A stretch of 64,000 bases of DNA from Hoeflea sp038900095 (GTDB lineage Bacteria > Pseudomonadota > Alphaproteobacteria > Rhizobiales > Rhizobiaceae), in assembly GCF_038900095.1 (NCBI RefSeq), contig NZ_JBBMQQ010000006.1, positions 189,645 through 253,644 of the forward strand, read 5' to 3'. Below, in pieces: positions 51,124 through 59,521 of the stretch (its first letter is position 1; each line of letters starts with the position of its first letter). A program made the position numbers and the translations under genes. The notes below the pieces were generated by a model that made no database searches, was not told where the DNA came from, and saw nothing but the letters and a program-made list of their open reading frames with translations.

Positions 51124-52157
51124 CAGGCGCTGACCGGAGCATCCTCACGCATCAGCCCTTCGGCTTTCAGGTCGGCCCAGAGCGCGGGCGGGATTTTCGC
51201 GCTGGCGGCAACCGCGTTGGCCTCCATTTCAGCCACGCCCTGCCCGCCCGGAATCACCGAGACAATGGCCGGGTGGCGTAGCGGAAACTGGAAAGCGGCA
51301 TCGACCATACGCACAGTATGGCGCTTGCAGACCGCCTCTATGCGGGCAACGCGGTCCAGAATCGACTGCGGCGCGGGATCATAATTGTAAAACGCACCGG
51401 GCTTCGGCCCCGTCGCGAGGATGCCCGAATTGTAAGGCCCGCCGATGATGATGCCGATGCCGCGCTGTTCGGCCAGCGGCAGGAATGTTTCAAGCGCTTC
51501 CTGTTCCAACAGCGTGTACCGGCCAGCCAACAGGAACAGGTCAAAATCGCCGTGCTCGGTAAGCCACTGGCAGGATTGCCATTCATTGAGGCCTGCGCCG
51601 AAGGCCTTGATCACGCCCTGGTCACGCAAGGATACGAGCGCCTTGTAGCCACCGGCCATCAGCTCCTCGAGCTTGGCATCACGCGCCGCTTCGCTGCCGT
51701 GGGTGAAGACGTCGAGATCATGAGCGTAAAGAATGTCGATGCTGTCGACGCCAAGCCGCTCCAGCGAAAACTCGAGTGAACGCATAACGCCGTCATAGCT
51801 GTAGTCGTAGACTTCGACACGCGACGGCACATCGAAGAACTTGCCTTCGCCGGTGCGTTCCTCGCCCGCCTCACAACGGCGCATCAGGCGTCCGATCTTG
51901 GTCGAGAGCACGTAATCGCCACGCGGCTTGCCACGCAGGAAACGGTTGAGCCGGGTTTCGGCAAGGCCCAATCCATACAGAGGTGCGGTGTCGAAATAGC
52001 GGACGCCAAGATCCCAGGCTTTCGACAGTACCGCATGGGCCTCGTCATCCGAGATGGCGCGATAGAGATTGCCCAGGGGCGCGGTGCCAAAACCGAGCTC
52101 GGTGAATGTCAGGCCGCCGTTTCCGATCCGGTCCCAATGCCGCGTTTTCATCTGCAT
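51123..52157 (-). CDS. Aldo/keto reductase, aldose 1-dehydrogenase (L-fucose/L-galactose)-like
   Basis: AKR of 344 aa in the D-threo-aldose/L-fucose/L-galactose 1-dehydrogenase group. The catalytic tetrad is visible: Asp in YFDTAPLYG, Tyr in the same segment, Lys in STKIGRL near 88, and His in LYAHDLDVF near 147. The extra ~20-residue loop GEGKFFDVPSRVEVYDYSYDGV after the lysine is typical of that group. GGAGG lies before the first ATG. FucU is divergent upstream and the UxaA-family dehydratase lies beyond the gntR gene. It would oxidise the sugar to its lactone; a lactonase is not seen. Confidence 0.85.
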   Translation of the reverse strand: MQMKTRHWDRIGNGGLTFTELGFGTAPLGNLYRAISDDEAHAVLSKAWDLGVRYFDTAPLYGLGLAETRLNRFLRGKPRGDYVLSTKIGRLMRRCEAGEERTGEGKFFDVPSRVEVYDYSYDGVMRSLEFSLERLGVDSIDILYAHDLDVFTHGSEAARDAKLEELMAGGYKALVSLRDQGVIKAFGAGLNEWQSCQWLTEHGDFDLFLLAGRYTLLEQEALETFLPLAEQRGIGIIIGGPYNSGILATGPKPGAFYNYDPAPQSILDRVARIEAVCKRHTVRMVDAAFQFPLRHPAIVSVIPGGQGVAEMEANAVAASAKIPPALWADLKAEGLMREDAPVSA

Positions 52158-52354
52158 GTCGTCCTCCCTGTCCGGCCGCCAGGTTAGCCGATCCTGTCAG
52201 AGATCGCACCCTCCGCATTGCCAGGCTTTGGCATTTTCCAGTGAGATAATCGCGTCAGTGGCCGATAGGGCTTGAATGACGGACTGCCCGGCTGCAGGAT
52301 CAGGCAAAAGCGCGACACCGGTATGGGCGCGCATGACATTATCGGGAGACCTTC

Positions 52355-52807
52355 ATGCTCAAGGGACTGGATCCACGCCTGAATGCCGAGGTGCTTTACG
52401 CGCTTCGCGCCATGGGTCATGGCGACACGCTGATCATCGCAGACGCCAATTTTCCATCCGACACGATTGCCCGCAAGACCGTGCTCGGCGAATTGCTGCG
52501 GATGGACAACCTGACCTCTGCCCAGGCGGCGGAAGCGGTTCTTTCCGTGTTGCCGCTCGACACCTTCGTCGATGATTTTGCCGGCCGGATGGAAATCGTC
52601 GGCAACCCGGACGAGATCGCTCCGGTGCAGGCGGAAGTCCAGGCCGTGATTGATGCAGCGGAAGGCAAGCCGCGGCCGATGGTCGGCATCGAGCGCTTCG
52701 CGTTTTACGATCTGGCCAGCCAAGCCTATGCGGTTATCCAGACTGGCGAACGGCGATTCTATGGCTGCTTCATGCTGCGCAAGGGCGTTATCCCGCCGGA
52801 CGCATAG
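52355..52807 (+). CDS. L-fucose mutarotase-like (RbsD/FucU family)
   Basis: Small RbsD/FucU protein of 150 aa that interconverts alpha and beta anomers of a sugar. Family motifs GHGDTLIIADANFPS near residue 25 (catalytic His) and the C-terminal YAVIQTGERRFYGCFMLRKG (Tyr/Lys end) are present. Length (about 140-150 aa) and the VDDF segment fit FucU better than RbsD. GGGAGA precedes its ATG. Divergent from the aldo/keto reductase with a 197-bp gap. L-fucose is the best guess; ribose or other sugars are possible. Confidence 0.87.
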   Translation: MLKGLDPRLNAEVLYALRAMGHGDTLIIADANFPSDTIARKTVLGELLRMDNLTSAQAAEAVLSVLPLDTFVDDFAGRMEIVGNPDEIAPVQAEVQAVIDAAEGKPRPMVGIERFAFYDLASQAYAVIQTGERRFYGCFMLRKGVIPPDA

Positions 52808-52866
52808 AACGGGAAACCGCACACTTCACGCCATGCTCAACCGGTGCAGGTTCCCCGTCAGCCGGT

Positions 52867-54264
52867 TCAGGACAAGGGAACATAAAGCAGGTATTTGCGG
52901 TTTTCCGCCACCGGCTTGACCCTGTCGCCGAAGCGGCCGAGGAATTCATCCTGGTAGCGCTTGGGCACCAGGACCCCGTTACCGGGAGAGAGCCACGTGC
53001 CCACGTCGTCGATTGTCTTCAACCGGGTGATCTTGCCCTGCGTGTAGAACTCGGCGGAAAAGCTTCGTGCATCGAGAATGGCGAGGCGGCCCGAGCCATG
53101 GAATGCCTCGACCAGCTGCGCTTCCGACGGCACCGCCGAGCTGCCCAGCCCCAGGAACGACGCAAGGGTAAGCGCTCCGGACACGAGCAGGACTTCCGCC
53201 ACACCGATATGCACCCACTTGGTCTGCATGGGCCCGCTTCGAGCCCAGAGTATCACGGCGAGAAGTGCCGCCGCCGGCACGCCCGGAAGGACATAGGTGA
53301 CGATGATGTTTGCCGCAGGCGTGAACAGGACCAGTGGCGCCAGGGCAAACATGAGCAGGTACAGATACAGGCCACCATCGCCGGGCTGCTCCTGCGGGAT
53401 GCCCTTGCGCAGCCGCCAGACCAGGATCGGCAACAGCGTGCTCCATGGCAAGGTCGCCAGGATCCAGAACAGCCAGATCATCCCCTTGGGATGGGCGCGG
53501 CCGGCACCGTAGAGGTCCCCCGACCAGCCCGGCTGCAGAAAGCGCTGAATGTGCTCGCCGACAATGAAATAATAGAGATAGCCCGGCGTGGCGATTTCCG
53601 CTGCCACGTACCAGGGGATGACCAGAACCGCGACCAGGACGATTCCGCCGATCCACGGCAGACGGAGGAGATCCTTCCAGTTGCCGCGCCAGATCATGAA
53701 GGCGGTAATCGGCATCATGGACAGAACCGTCGCGACCGGGCCCTTGGCCAGAAGCCCGATGGCAAGCCCGACAAAGAACAGCCAGCCCCAGCGGCGGTCT
53801 CCCTGCAGGCCACCATAGAAGCCCGCCATGCAGGCCGTGACGCCAAGGGTCAGCGCCATGTCGGTCTGAACGAAGCCCAAGGCGACGAAGAACAGGGCCG
53901 AACTCGCCGTCACCAGCACGGCGACGCCTGCGGTCACCCGGTCGGTGAGGGTGCGCGCCCAAAGCCAGAGAATTCCCAGCGTGGCCAGAGCCGACAGGAA
54001 AATCCCGAACCTAACTGCAAAAGGCGTCACGCCGAAGACAGAAATGCCCATCGCGGACAACCAGGTGTGCAGCGGCGGCTTGGCCCAGAAGGGCACACCG
54101 TAATCAAACTGCGGGGTAATCCAGTTGCCGGTTTCGGCCATCTTGCGGGCGATTTCGGCGTAACGCGCCTCGGTCGGGTCGGTCAGCGGTACCCAGATCA
54201 TCGCCGCCACGCGCACGGCAAGCAGCAGGAACAAACCCCAGAGGACGGCACGGCTTTTGGTCAA
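52867..54264 (-). CDS. ArnT-like lipid glycosyltransferase (GT39/GT83 family), TTG start
   Basis: Polytopic transferase of 465 aa with about twelve hydrophobic segments. The signature DPTEARYAEIARKMAETG-type first periplasmic loop, with its catalytic Asp/Glu near residues 28-31, and FWAKPPLHTWLSA define the ArnT/PMT superfamily. It would move a sugar from an undecaprenyl-phosphate carrier to lipid A or another envelope target. The start is a TTG overlapping the upstream stop as TTGA, with AAGGGG seven bases ahead. Last gene of the GtrA-GT2-YdjC-ArnT operon. Confidence 0.87.
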   Translation of the reverse strand: MTKSRAVLWGLFLLLAVRVAAMIWVPLTDPTEARYAEIARKMAETGNWITPQFDYGVPFWAKPPLHTWLSAMGISVFGVTPFAVRFGIFLSALATLGILWLWARTLTDRVTAGVAVLVTASSALFFVALGFVQTDMALTLGVTACMAGFYGGLQGDRRWGWLFFVGLAIGLLAKGPVATVLSMMPITAFMIWRGNWKDLLRLPWIGGIVLVAVLVIPWYVAAEIATPGYLYYFIVGEHIQRFLQPGWSGDLYGAGRAHPKGMIWLFWILATLPWSTLLPILVWRLRKGIPQEQPGDGGLYLYLLMFALAPLVLFTPAANIIVTYVLPGVPAAALLAVILWARSGPMQTKWVHIGVAEVLLVSGALTLASFLGLGSSAVPSEAQLVEAFHGSGRLAILDARSFSAEFYTQGKITRLKTIDDVGTWLSPGNGVLVPKRYQDEFLGRFGDRVKPVAENRKYLLYVPLS

Positions 54265-55010
54265 TTCAATGCCCCTTGCAGAAGGATCCTGGTTTCGCAG
54301 TCACGGCTTTCCGGCGCATGACCGGTGCATTGCATCTCGTCAGCGGCATCACCGGGGTGCACCATCATCAGGCAGTCCGTGCCTGCCGCTGCCAACAGGC
54401 GAGGCAACCAGTGACGAACACTGGCCGGATCGTCAAGACGCAGAAAGCCGGAGAAGTCGCTGTTGACCTCAAGTCCCGCACGCCTGAATACCGACCGCGC
54501 GCGAGCAGCCAGCAGCATGATCAGCACACCCTTTGCGCCGCCGGCGCGAAGATTGCGCCATCGCCCAGACCAGGTTTCAGGCAGCGGCACCCGGATCCAG
54601 CTCTCCGGCCCGAATGGCAATTGCGCGGCAAGCGGCGCCACGCCGGGGAAACAATGGCAATGCTGATGGCCGTCATAATAATCGGGAAGGCTGCCCAAGA
54701 GCGCAATGAATGCATCCGTCTGCCGCGCGAACGAGGCTGCAGCGGAGCTGCGCACCCGCGAGGACAAGCATGGGCGGAGAAGCTGCGAAAGCGGCCACAC
54801 TCCAGCGTGTCCGGGCAATGCCTGGGTGAGATTGAGATGAAGGCCAACCTGCGCGCCCGCATCCCTCAAGGCCTTGAGCCTCGCAATGTCACCTAGGTCG
54901 ATGGCCTCATTGACCATGACCGAGGTTGCATCGAGCCGCCCGGCCTCCATCAGCGAAAGGATAACCCGGTCATGCTTGCGGCCAAGCCCGAAATCATCAG
55001 CGACCCTCAA
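54261..55010 (-). CDS. ChbG/HpnK (YdjC) family deacetylase, NaxD-like
   Basis: Predicted sugar deacetylase of 249 aa. The N-terminal VADDFG supplies the catalytic aspartates, GLHLNLT and DGHQHCHCFPG supply the metal histidines. HpnK and Francisella NaxD remove acetyl from lipid-linked sugars. The start is TTG at 55010 with AAGGGGG six bases upstream; the N-terminus would be only four residues before ADDFG, as is normal here. It overlaps the upstream GT2 gene by 14 bp. Position between a GT2 and an ArnT-like gene suggests action on an undecaprenyl-linked N-acetyl sugar. Confidence 0.85.
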   Translation of the reverse strand: MRVADDFGLGRKHDRVILSLMEAGRLDATSVMVNEAIDLGDIARLKALRDAGAQVGLHLNLTQALPGHAGVWPLSQLLRPCLSSRVRSSAAASFARQTDAFIALLGSLPDYYDGHQHCHCFPGVAPLAAQLPFGPESWIRVPLPETWSGRWRNLRAGGAKGVLIMLLAARARSVFRRAGLEVNSDFSGFLRLDDPASVRHWLPRLLAAAGTDCLMMVHPGDAADEMQCTGHAPESRDCETRILLQGALN

Positions 55011-55974
55011 CGGTATCCCCCTTGCGGCTGATGTCTTCCGCCAGGATGTAGGGTGGCCGCTTCTTGGCTTCCAGAACGGACTTGCCGATGTACTCGCCCA
55101 AGAGCCCGAGGAAGATCATCTGGACGCCGCCGAAGAACGCGATCAGCGTCAGAACCGAGGCGATGCCGTTGGTCACACCGGTGAAGAACAGGGTTTCAAT
55201 GACGACGAACAGGCCATAGGCCGCGCTGAACATGGCAATGACGATGCCTGCCATGGCCATCAGCCGCAGCGGCGTGGTGGTGAAACTGGTAATGGCGTCC
55301 ATCGTCATCGAGAGCAGGCGGAACGCGCCAAAACTGCTGTTGCCATGCTCCCGCAAGGGCGGTTCAAGCGGCAGGCCTGTCTGGCGGAAGCCCACCCATC
55401 CATACAGGCCCTTCATGAAGCGGTCACTTTCCGGAAGCGAACGCAGGGCCTTCATGAACCGGTGATTGATCAGCCGGAAGTCGCCCGCACCCGGAGGGAT
55501 CTGATAGCGGAGGTTGCGATTGATGACCCAGAAGAACAATCTGGAGGCTGCGGCCTTGAGATATCCCTCCGAGGAACGGCGGCTGGCCTTGTAGGCATAG
55601 ACGCTGTCGGCGCCTTCATCGAGCCAGATCCGGACGAACTCGGTGATCATCTCCGGCGGATGCTGGAGATCGGCATCCATCAGGACCGCAGCATCGGCGG
55701 ACTGGGCCGCGTCTATGCCTGCGGACAGGGCAGCTTCCTTGCCGAAATTGCGGGAGAACTGCAGCAGCCTCACCGGGCGCGGACCGAAATCATGGGCGTT
55801 CAGAATGGCAAAACTGTCGTCGCTGCTGCCATCATCGATAAAAATGAAACCGACGGAGAGCTGGAATTCAACCGAAAGACTGCCGGCAATGGCTTCCAAC
55901 CGTTCGAGCAGTTCGCCCAGCACAGCGGCTTCGTTGTAGACTGGAACGACAATCGACAGGGTTTTTCCGGTCAT
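54997..55974 (-). CDS. Family 2 glycosyltransferase, undecaprenyl-phosphate sugar transferase (ArnC/GtrB-like)
   Basis: GT2 enzyme of 325 aa with the A-type domain: VVPVYNEAAVLGE at the start, DDGSSDDS near 48, the DxD-like MDADLQHPPEM near 97, and RVINRNLRYQ-like acceptor region. Two C-terminal membrane segments (LMAMAGIVIAMFSAAYGLFV and the ending LLGEYIGKSVLEAKKRPPY) are standard for GtrB/ArnC/FlmF proteins that load a sugar on undecaprenyl phosphate. ATGA overlaps the gtrA-type gene. Confidence 0.9.
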   Translation of the reverse strand: MTGKTLSIVVPVYNEAAVLGELLERLEAIAGSLSVEFQLSVGFIFIDDGSSDDSFAILNAHDFGPRPVRLLQFSRNFGKEAALSAGIDAAQSADAAVLMDADLQHPPEMITEFVRIWLDEGADSVYAYKASRRSSEGYLKAAASRLFFWVINRNLRYQIPPGAGDFRLINHRFMKALRSLPESDRFMKGLYGWVGFRQTGLPLEPPLREHGNSSFGAFRLLSMTMDAITSFTTTPLRLMAMAGIVIAMFSAAYGLFVVIETLFFTGVTNGIASVLTLIAFFGGVQMIFLGLLGEYIGKSVLEAKKRPPYILAEDISRKGDTVEGR

Positions 55975-56351
55975 GACTGCTTCTTTGCGAAAATGACCGC
56001 TGATGACACAGCGAAATTGATGATCGAGGCCACACCTATCGCCACAAGCAGCGCGGCGGCCAAGGGCAGACCGGCATAGAGCGAGAATTTTAGCAGCAGG
56101 GCGCGCAGAAGAAAGACCAAACCGCTCCAGGCCATGAACATGAGATAGCGCCGCAACAGGTCGTCATTGGCTTCATGAAAGGTAATGCGGCTGTGAAAGC
56201 GGAACACCACCGTCGCGCTGATGATCATGGTCAAGGCCAGTGCAATGGCAGGATCAAGATCCATCCACCGGGCCAATGCCAGCGTCGAGATATAATCGAT
56301 GACCGCACCGATGACCGAGCCGCTGGCGAAAAGGGAGAATTTCCTGAGCAT
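55971..56351 (-). CDS. GtrA-family membrane protein
   Basis: Small membrane protein of 126 aa with four hydrophobic segments, GtrA family (pfam04138), proposed flippase for undecaprenyl-phosphate sugars. FSLFASGSVIGAVIDYISTLALARW is the usual first segment (opening residues SLFASGSVIGAVIDY). ATG 56351 has GGAAG eight bases ahead; TTG 56357 is too close to it. First gene of the four-gene operon. No clear operator in the 290 bp upstream. Confidence 0.88.
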   Translation of the reverse strand: MLRKFSLFASGSVIGAVIDYISTLALARWMDLDPAIALALTMIISATVVFRFHSRITFHEANDDLLRRYLMFMAWSGLVFLLRALLLKFSLYAGLPLAAALLVAIGVASIINFAVSSAVIFAKKQS

Positions 56352-56648
56352 CGTCAATTCTTCCGGTTGAGGGCAGGCCCTGACCGGCGCAAACCGGTCA
56401 TGTGACGCCCGCTCCAGCCGCTGACGCGGTGAGCCCCAAGTTCAAAGCTGTTCGCAAGCCGGTATATTGGCTGCCGCCATCAACGGCAATAGATGGAATG
56501 TGAGGGAGGGACACGCGTTCGCGGTCACCGCTTGTCCTGCCCGGACAAGGCCAGGCATGGCCGATGATTGCCCGGACTTGCCGCCCGGGCCGCAACTTAG
56601 CTTCGGTTCCGGACCTGAAAGGAACGGGCCGCCGGCTTCAGCGCCATT

Positions 56649-58202
56649 TCAGCCGGCCAGCAATGCCTTGTAGGCATCGCGCAGTACGTTCTTCTGGACC
56701 TTGCCCATGGTGTTGCGCGGCAGCTCGTCGAGCACGACGATGCGCTTGGGCTGCTTGAAGCGGGCAATCTTCGGCTTGATGCTGTCGAGGATCGCCGCTT
56801 CGTCCAAGGTGGCGCCGGGCTTTGGCACCAGCACGGCGACAACGCCCTCGCCGAAATCGGCATGAGGGACACCGATGACGGCCGATTCGAGCACGCCGTC
56901 TTCCTCGTCGAGCAGCAATTCGAGTTCCTTGGGATAGATGTTGTAGCCGCCGGAGATGATCAGGTCCTTGGAGCGGCCGACGATCTGGACATAGCCGTCG
57001 GCATCGATGACGCCGACATCGCCGGTGATGAAGAAGCCGTCATCGCGGAATTCTTCCTTGGTCTTTTCGGGCATCTGCCAGTAGCCGGCAAAGACGTTGG
57101 AGCCCTTGACCTCGATGATGCCGATCTCGCCCTGCGGCAGGGTCTTGCCGGTCTCGGCGTCAACGATGCGCAAGTCGACGCCGGGCAGCGGAAAGCCGAC
57201 TGTGCCGGCGCGGCGCTCGCCCGCATAGGGGTTTGAGGTATTCATGTTGGTCTCGGTCATGCCGTAGCGCTCGAGGATGCGGTGGCCGGTGCGCTGTTCG
57301 AACTGGACATGGGTTTCGGCGAGCAGCGGCGCGCTGCCGGAGACGAACAGGCGCATGTGCTTGACCAGGTCGCCGGTGAAGGCGGGATCATCAAGCAGGC
57401 GGGTGTAGAAGGTCGGCACACCCATCAGGGCCGTGGCGCCGGGAATGTTGGCGATGATCGCCTCGGCGCTGAAAGCGGGCAGGAAGATCAGCGATGCACC
57501 CGCGCTCAAGGTGACGTTGGTGGCGACGAACAGCCCGTGGGTGTGGAAGATCGGCAGCGCGTGCAGCAGCACATCGTCCTTGGTAAAGCGCCAGACATCG
57601 ACCAGCGTTTCGGCATTGGACAAGAGGTTGGCGTGGGTCAACATCGCGCCCTTCGAGCGCCCGGTGGTGCCTGAGGTGTAGAGAATGGCGGCAAGATCAC
57701 TCGCGGACCGGGCAACGGTTTCGAAGGCCGTGGGAGCTGCAAGCCCGGCGTCAAGCAGCGAGCCTGCGCTGGTCTCGTGGTTTTGCCAGACGCCCATGGT
57801 TTCAAGGCCTATGCCGAGGCTGGCTGTCAGCGCTTCGTAGTCGGCGCGCTTCTTCGGATCGCAGACGAAGATGCGCGGGGTGGCGTTGCCGAGGAAATAT
57901 TCGATTTCGGCCGGCGTGTAGCCGGTGTTGAGCGGCAGGAAGACGCCCCCTGCGCGGACCACGGCAAGATAGAGCATGATCGCTTCGATGGATTTTGGCA
58001 CCTGGACTGCGACCCGGTCGCCCGGCTTGACGCCCAGGCCCACCAGCACATTGGCGAACCGGCCGGACACATCCTCGACATCGCCATAGGTGAAATGGCG
58101 GCCGTCCTCGGGCAGGGTCGCAAACAGCGCATTGCGGCCTTCCGGAGTGGCCAGCTTGCCGGCGAGCAGTCCGTCGAAGAGATAATTTTCAGCCATTTTC
58201 AT
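56649..58202 (-). CDS. matB: Malonyl-CoA synthetase
   Basis: AMP-forming acyl-CoA synthetase of 517 aa making malonyl-CoA from malonate, ATP and CoA. A3 loop YTSGTTGRSKGAM near residue 168, A5 region RYGMTETNMNTSN, A7/A8 TGDVGVIDADGYVQIVGRSKD with SGGYNIYPKE, and the catalytic lysine in NTMGKVQKN near the end. MatB-type identity rests on the neighbouring malonyl-CoA decarboxylase and TRAP genes. Its ATG overlaps the matA stop (ATGA). Last gene of matPQMAB. Confidence 0.94.
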   Translation of the reverse strand: MKMAENYLFDGLLAGKLATPEGRNALFATLPEDGRHFTYGDVEDVSGRFANVLVGLGVKPGDRVAVQVPKSIEAIMLYLAVVRAGGVFLPLNTGYTPAEIEYFLGNATPRIFVCDPKKRADYEALTASLGIGLETMGVWQNHETSAGSLLDAGLAAPTAFETVARSASDLAAILYTSGTTGRSKGAMLTHANLLSNAETLVDVWRFTKDDVLLHALPIFHTHGLFVATNVTLSAGASLIFLPAFSAEAIIANIPGATALMGVPTFYTRLLDDPAFTGDLVKHMRLFVSGSAPLLAETHVQFEQRTGHRILERYGMTETNMNTSNPYAGERRAGTVGFPLPGVDLRIVDAETGKTLPQGEIGIIEVKGSNVFAGYWQMPEKTKEEFRDDGFFITGDVGVIDADGYVQIVGRSKDLIISGGYNIYPKELELLLDEEDGVLESAVIGVPHADFGEGVVAVLVPKPGATLDEAAILDSIKPKIARFKQPKRIVVLDELPRNTMGKVQKNVLRDAYKALLAG

Positions 58203-59521
58203 TTCCTGCCGTTGCTGTTTGTGGCCGCCGCATCGGCCAGCGCCTTGACTTCGCGCGAGGCAAACACCGTGTGATTTTCAGCGAAGCCTTCGTGGAACTG
58301 ACCGATCTTCTTGAGATCATAAAGATAATTGACCATCAACCCGCAGGACTGCCGCACCCCGTTTGGCGACAGGTCGGCACCGGCGTGGATGTCGTGCACC
58401 ATGGCACCGTTGTTGAGATGGAAGCGCGCCACCGGGTCGAGTGGCATGCCGTTGCGGTCCTTCTGGTTGATGAGGTAATTGGCCGCCTGCCGGCGCAGCC
58501 ATTGCGACTGATCCGAGAGCCCGCCGAGATCGCCGGACTCGATGGCGAGCATGATGTCAGCCGCAGCGACACCCTGACCGGGCTGTTCGGCAATGGCCTG
58601 GCGCAGCCAGCCGGAAAAGCCGGGGATCGGCGACAGGGTGACGAAGGTGGTGATCGACTTCACTTCCGCCTGCAGGTCCTCGACCACCTGCTTGATCAGC
58701 GAATTGCCGAAGGAGACACCGCGCAGGCCCGCCTGGCAGTTGGAGATCGAATAGAACACGGCTGTATCGGCGCTTGCCGGATCGAGAATCTCGCGGTTTT
58801 CCGCCAGGATCGCCTGCACCGAACCGGGAACGCCCTTGACCAGCGCCACCTCGACGAAAATCAGCGGGTCGTCCGGCATGGAGGGATGGAAGAAGGCATA
58901 GCAACGCCGGTCGGCGGGCTCGACCCGGCGGCGCAGATCATCCCAGTCATCGATGGCGTGCACCGCCTCGTACTTGATGATCTTCTCGAGAATGTTGGCC
59001 GGGCTCTGCCAGTGGATCCTGCGCGGCACCAGGAAGCCGCGGTTGAACCATGAACCGAACAGGTGCTGAAAATCGATATCCGTCCGCCGGAAAGACGGGT
59101 TGTCCTTAAGCAGCTTGATCAGGCGGGCCCGCATCTTGACCAGTTCACCCGTGGCACCGGGCACGCGGTTGATCCGGCGGAGCAGTTCCTGGCGACCCGG
59201 CTCGGCGGCATTCAGCAGGTCGGCAAAGTTCTCCGGCGAGCGGTCTGCCTGATAGGCGGTAGTCAGCGCCTGCAGCCGTTCGATGTCGATGTCCAGCTCA
59301 TCGGTGAGATAGCGGAAGAACTCGACTTCAGCCTCCGGCGTGAGCTCGCTGAACTGCGACAGGATCTGCTGGCCCATGCTGTGCGAAGCACCTTCGCTTG
59401 AGCTGGCAATCAGCGCCTCGCAAAGCGCCGTGATCGTGCGCCCGTCCCCCTTGACGCGTGAGAGATTGGGCCGTTCGAACAGCGTCGACAGCAGATCATA
59501 GAAGAAGCCGGAGCGGTTCAA
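58199..59521 (-). CDS. matA: Malonyl-CoA decarboxylase, TTG start
   Basis: Enzyme of 440 aa that splits malonyl-CoA to acetyl-CoA and CO2. N-terminal helical MCD domain (LLSTLFERPNLSRVKGDGR, RRINRVPGATGELVKMR), then a GNAT-like catalytic domain with FYSISNCQAGLRGVSFGN near 260 and HDIHAGADLSPNGVRQS near 390 holding the catalytic His/Ser region. The start is TTG 59521 with GGAGG six bases upstream; it overlaps the matM stop as TTGA. The frame stays open upstream inside matM but has no better site. Confidence 0.95.
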   Translation of the reverse strand: MNRSGFFYDLLSTLFERPNLSRVKGDGRTITALCEALIASSSEGASHSMGQQILSQFSELTPEAEVEFFRYLTDELDIDIERLQALTTAYQADRSPENFADLLNAAEPGRQELLRRINRVPGATGELVKMRARLIKLLKDNPSFRRTDIDFQHLFGSWFNRGFLVPRRIHWQSPANILEKIIKYEAVHAIDDWDDLRRRVEPADRRCYAFFHPSMPDDPLIFVEVALVKGVPGSVQAILAENREILDPASADTAVFYSISNCQAGLRGVSFGNSLIKQVVEDLQAEVKSITTFVTLSPIPGFSGWLRQAIAEQPGQGVAAADIMLAIESGDLGGLSDQSQWLRRQAANYLINQKDRNGMPLDPVARFHLNNGAMVHDIHAGADLSPNGVRQSCGLMVNYLYDLKKIGQFHEGFAENHTVFASREVKALADAAATNSNGRK

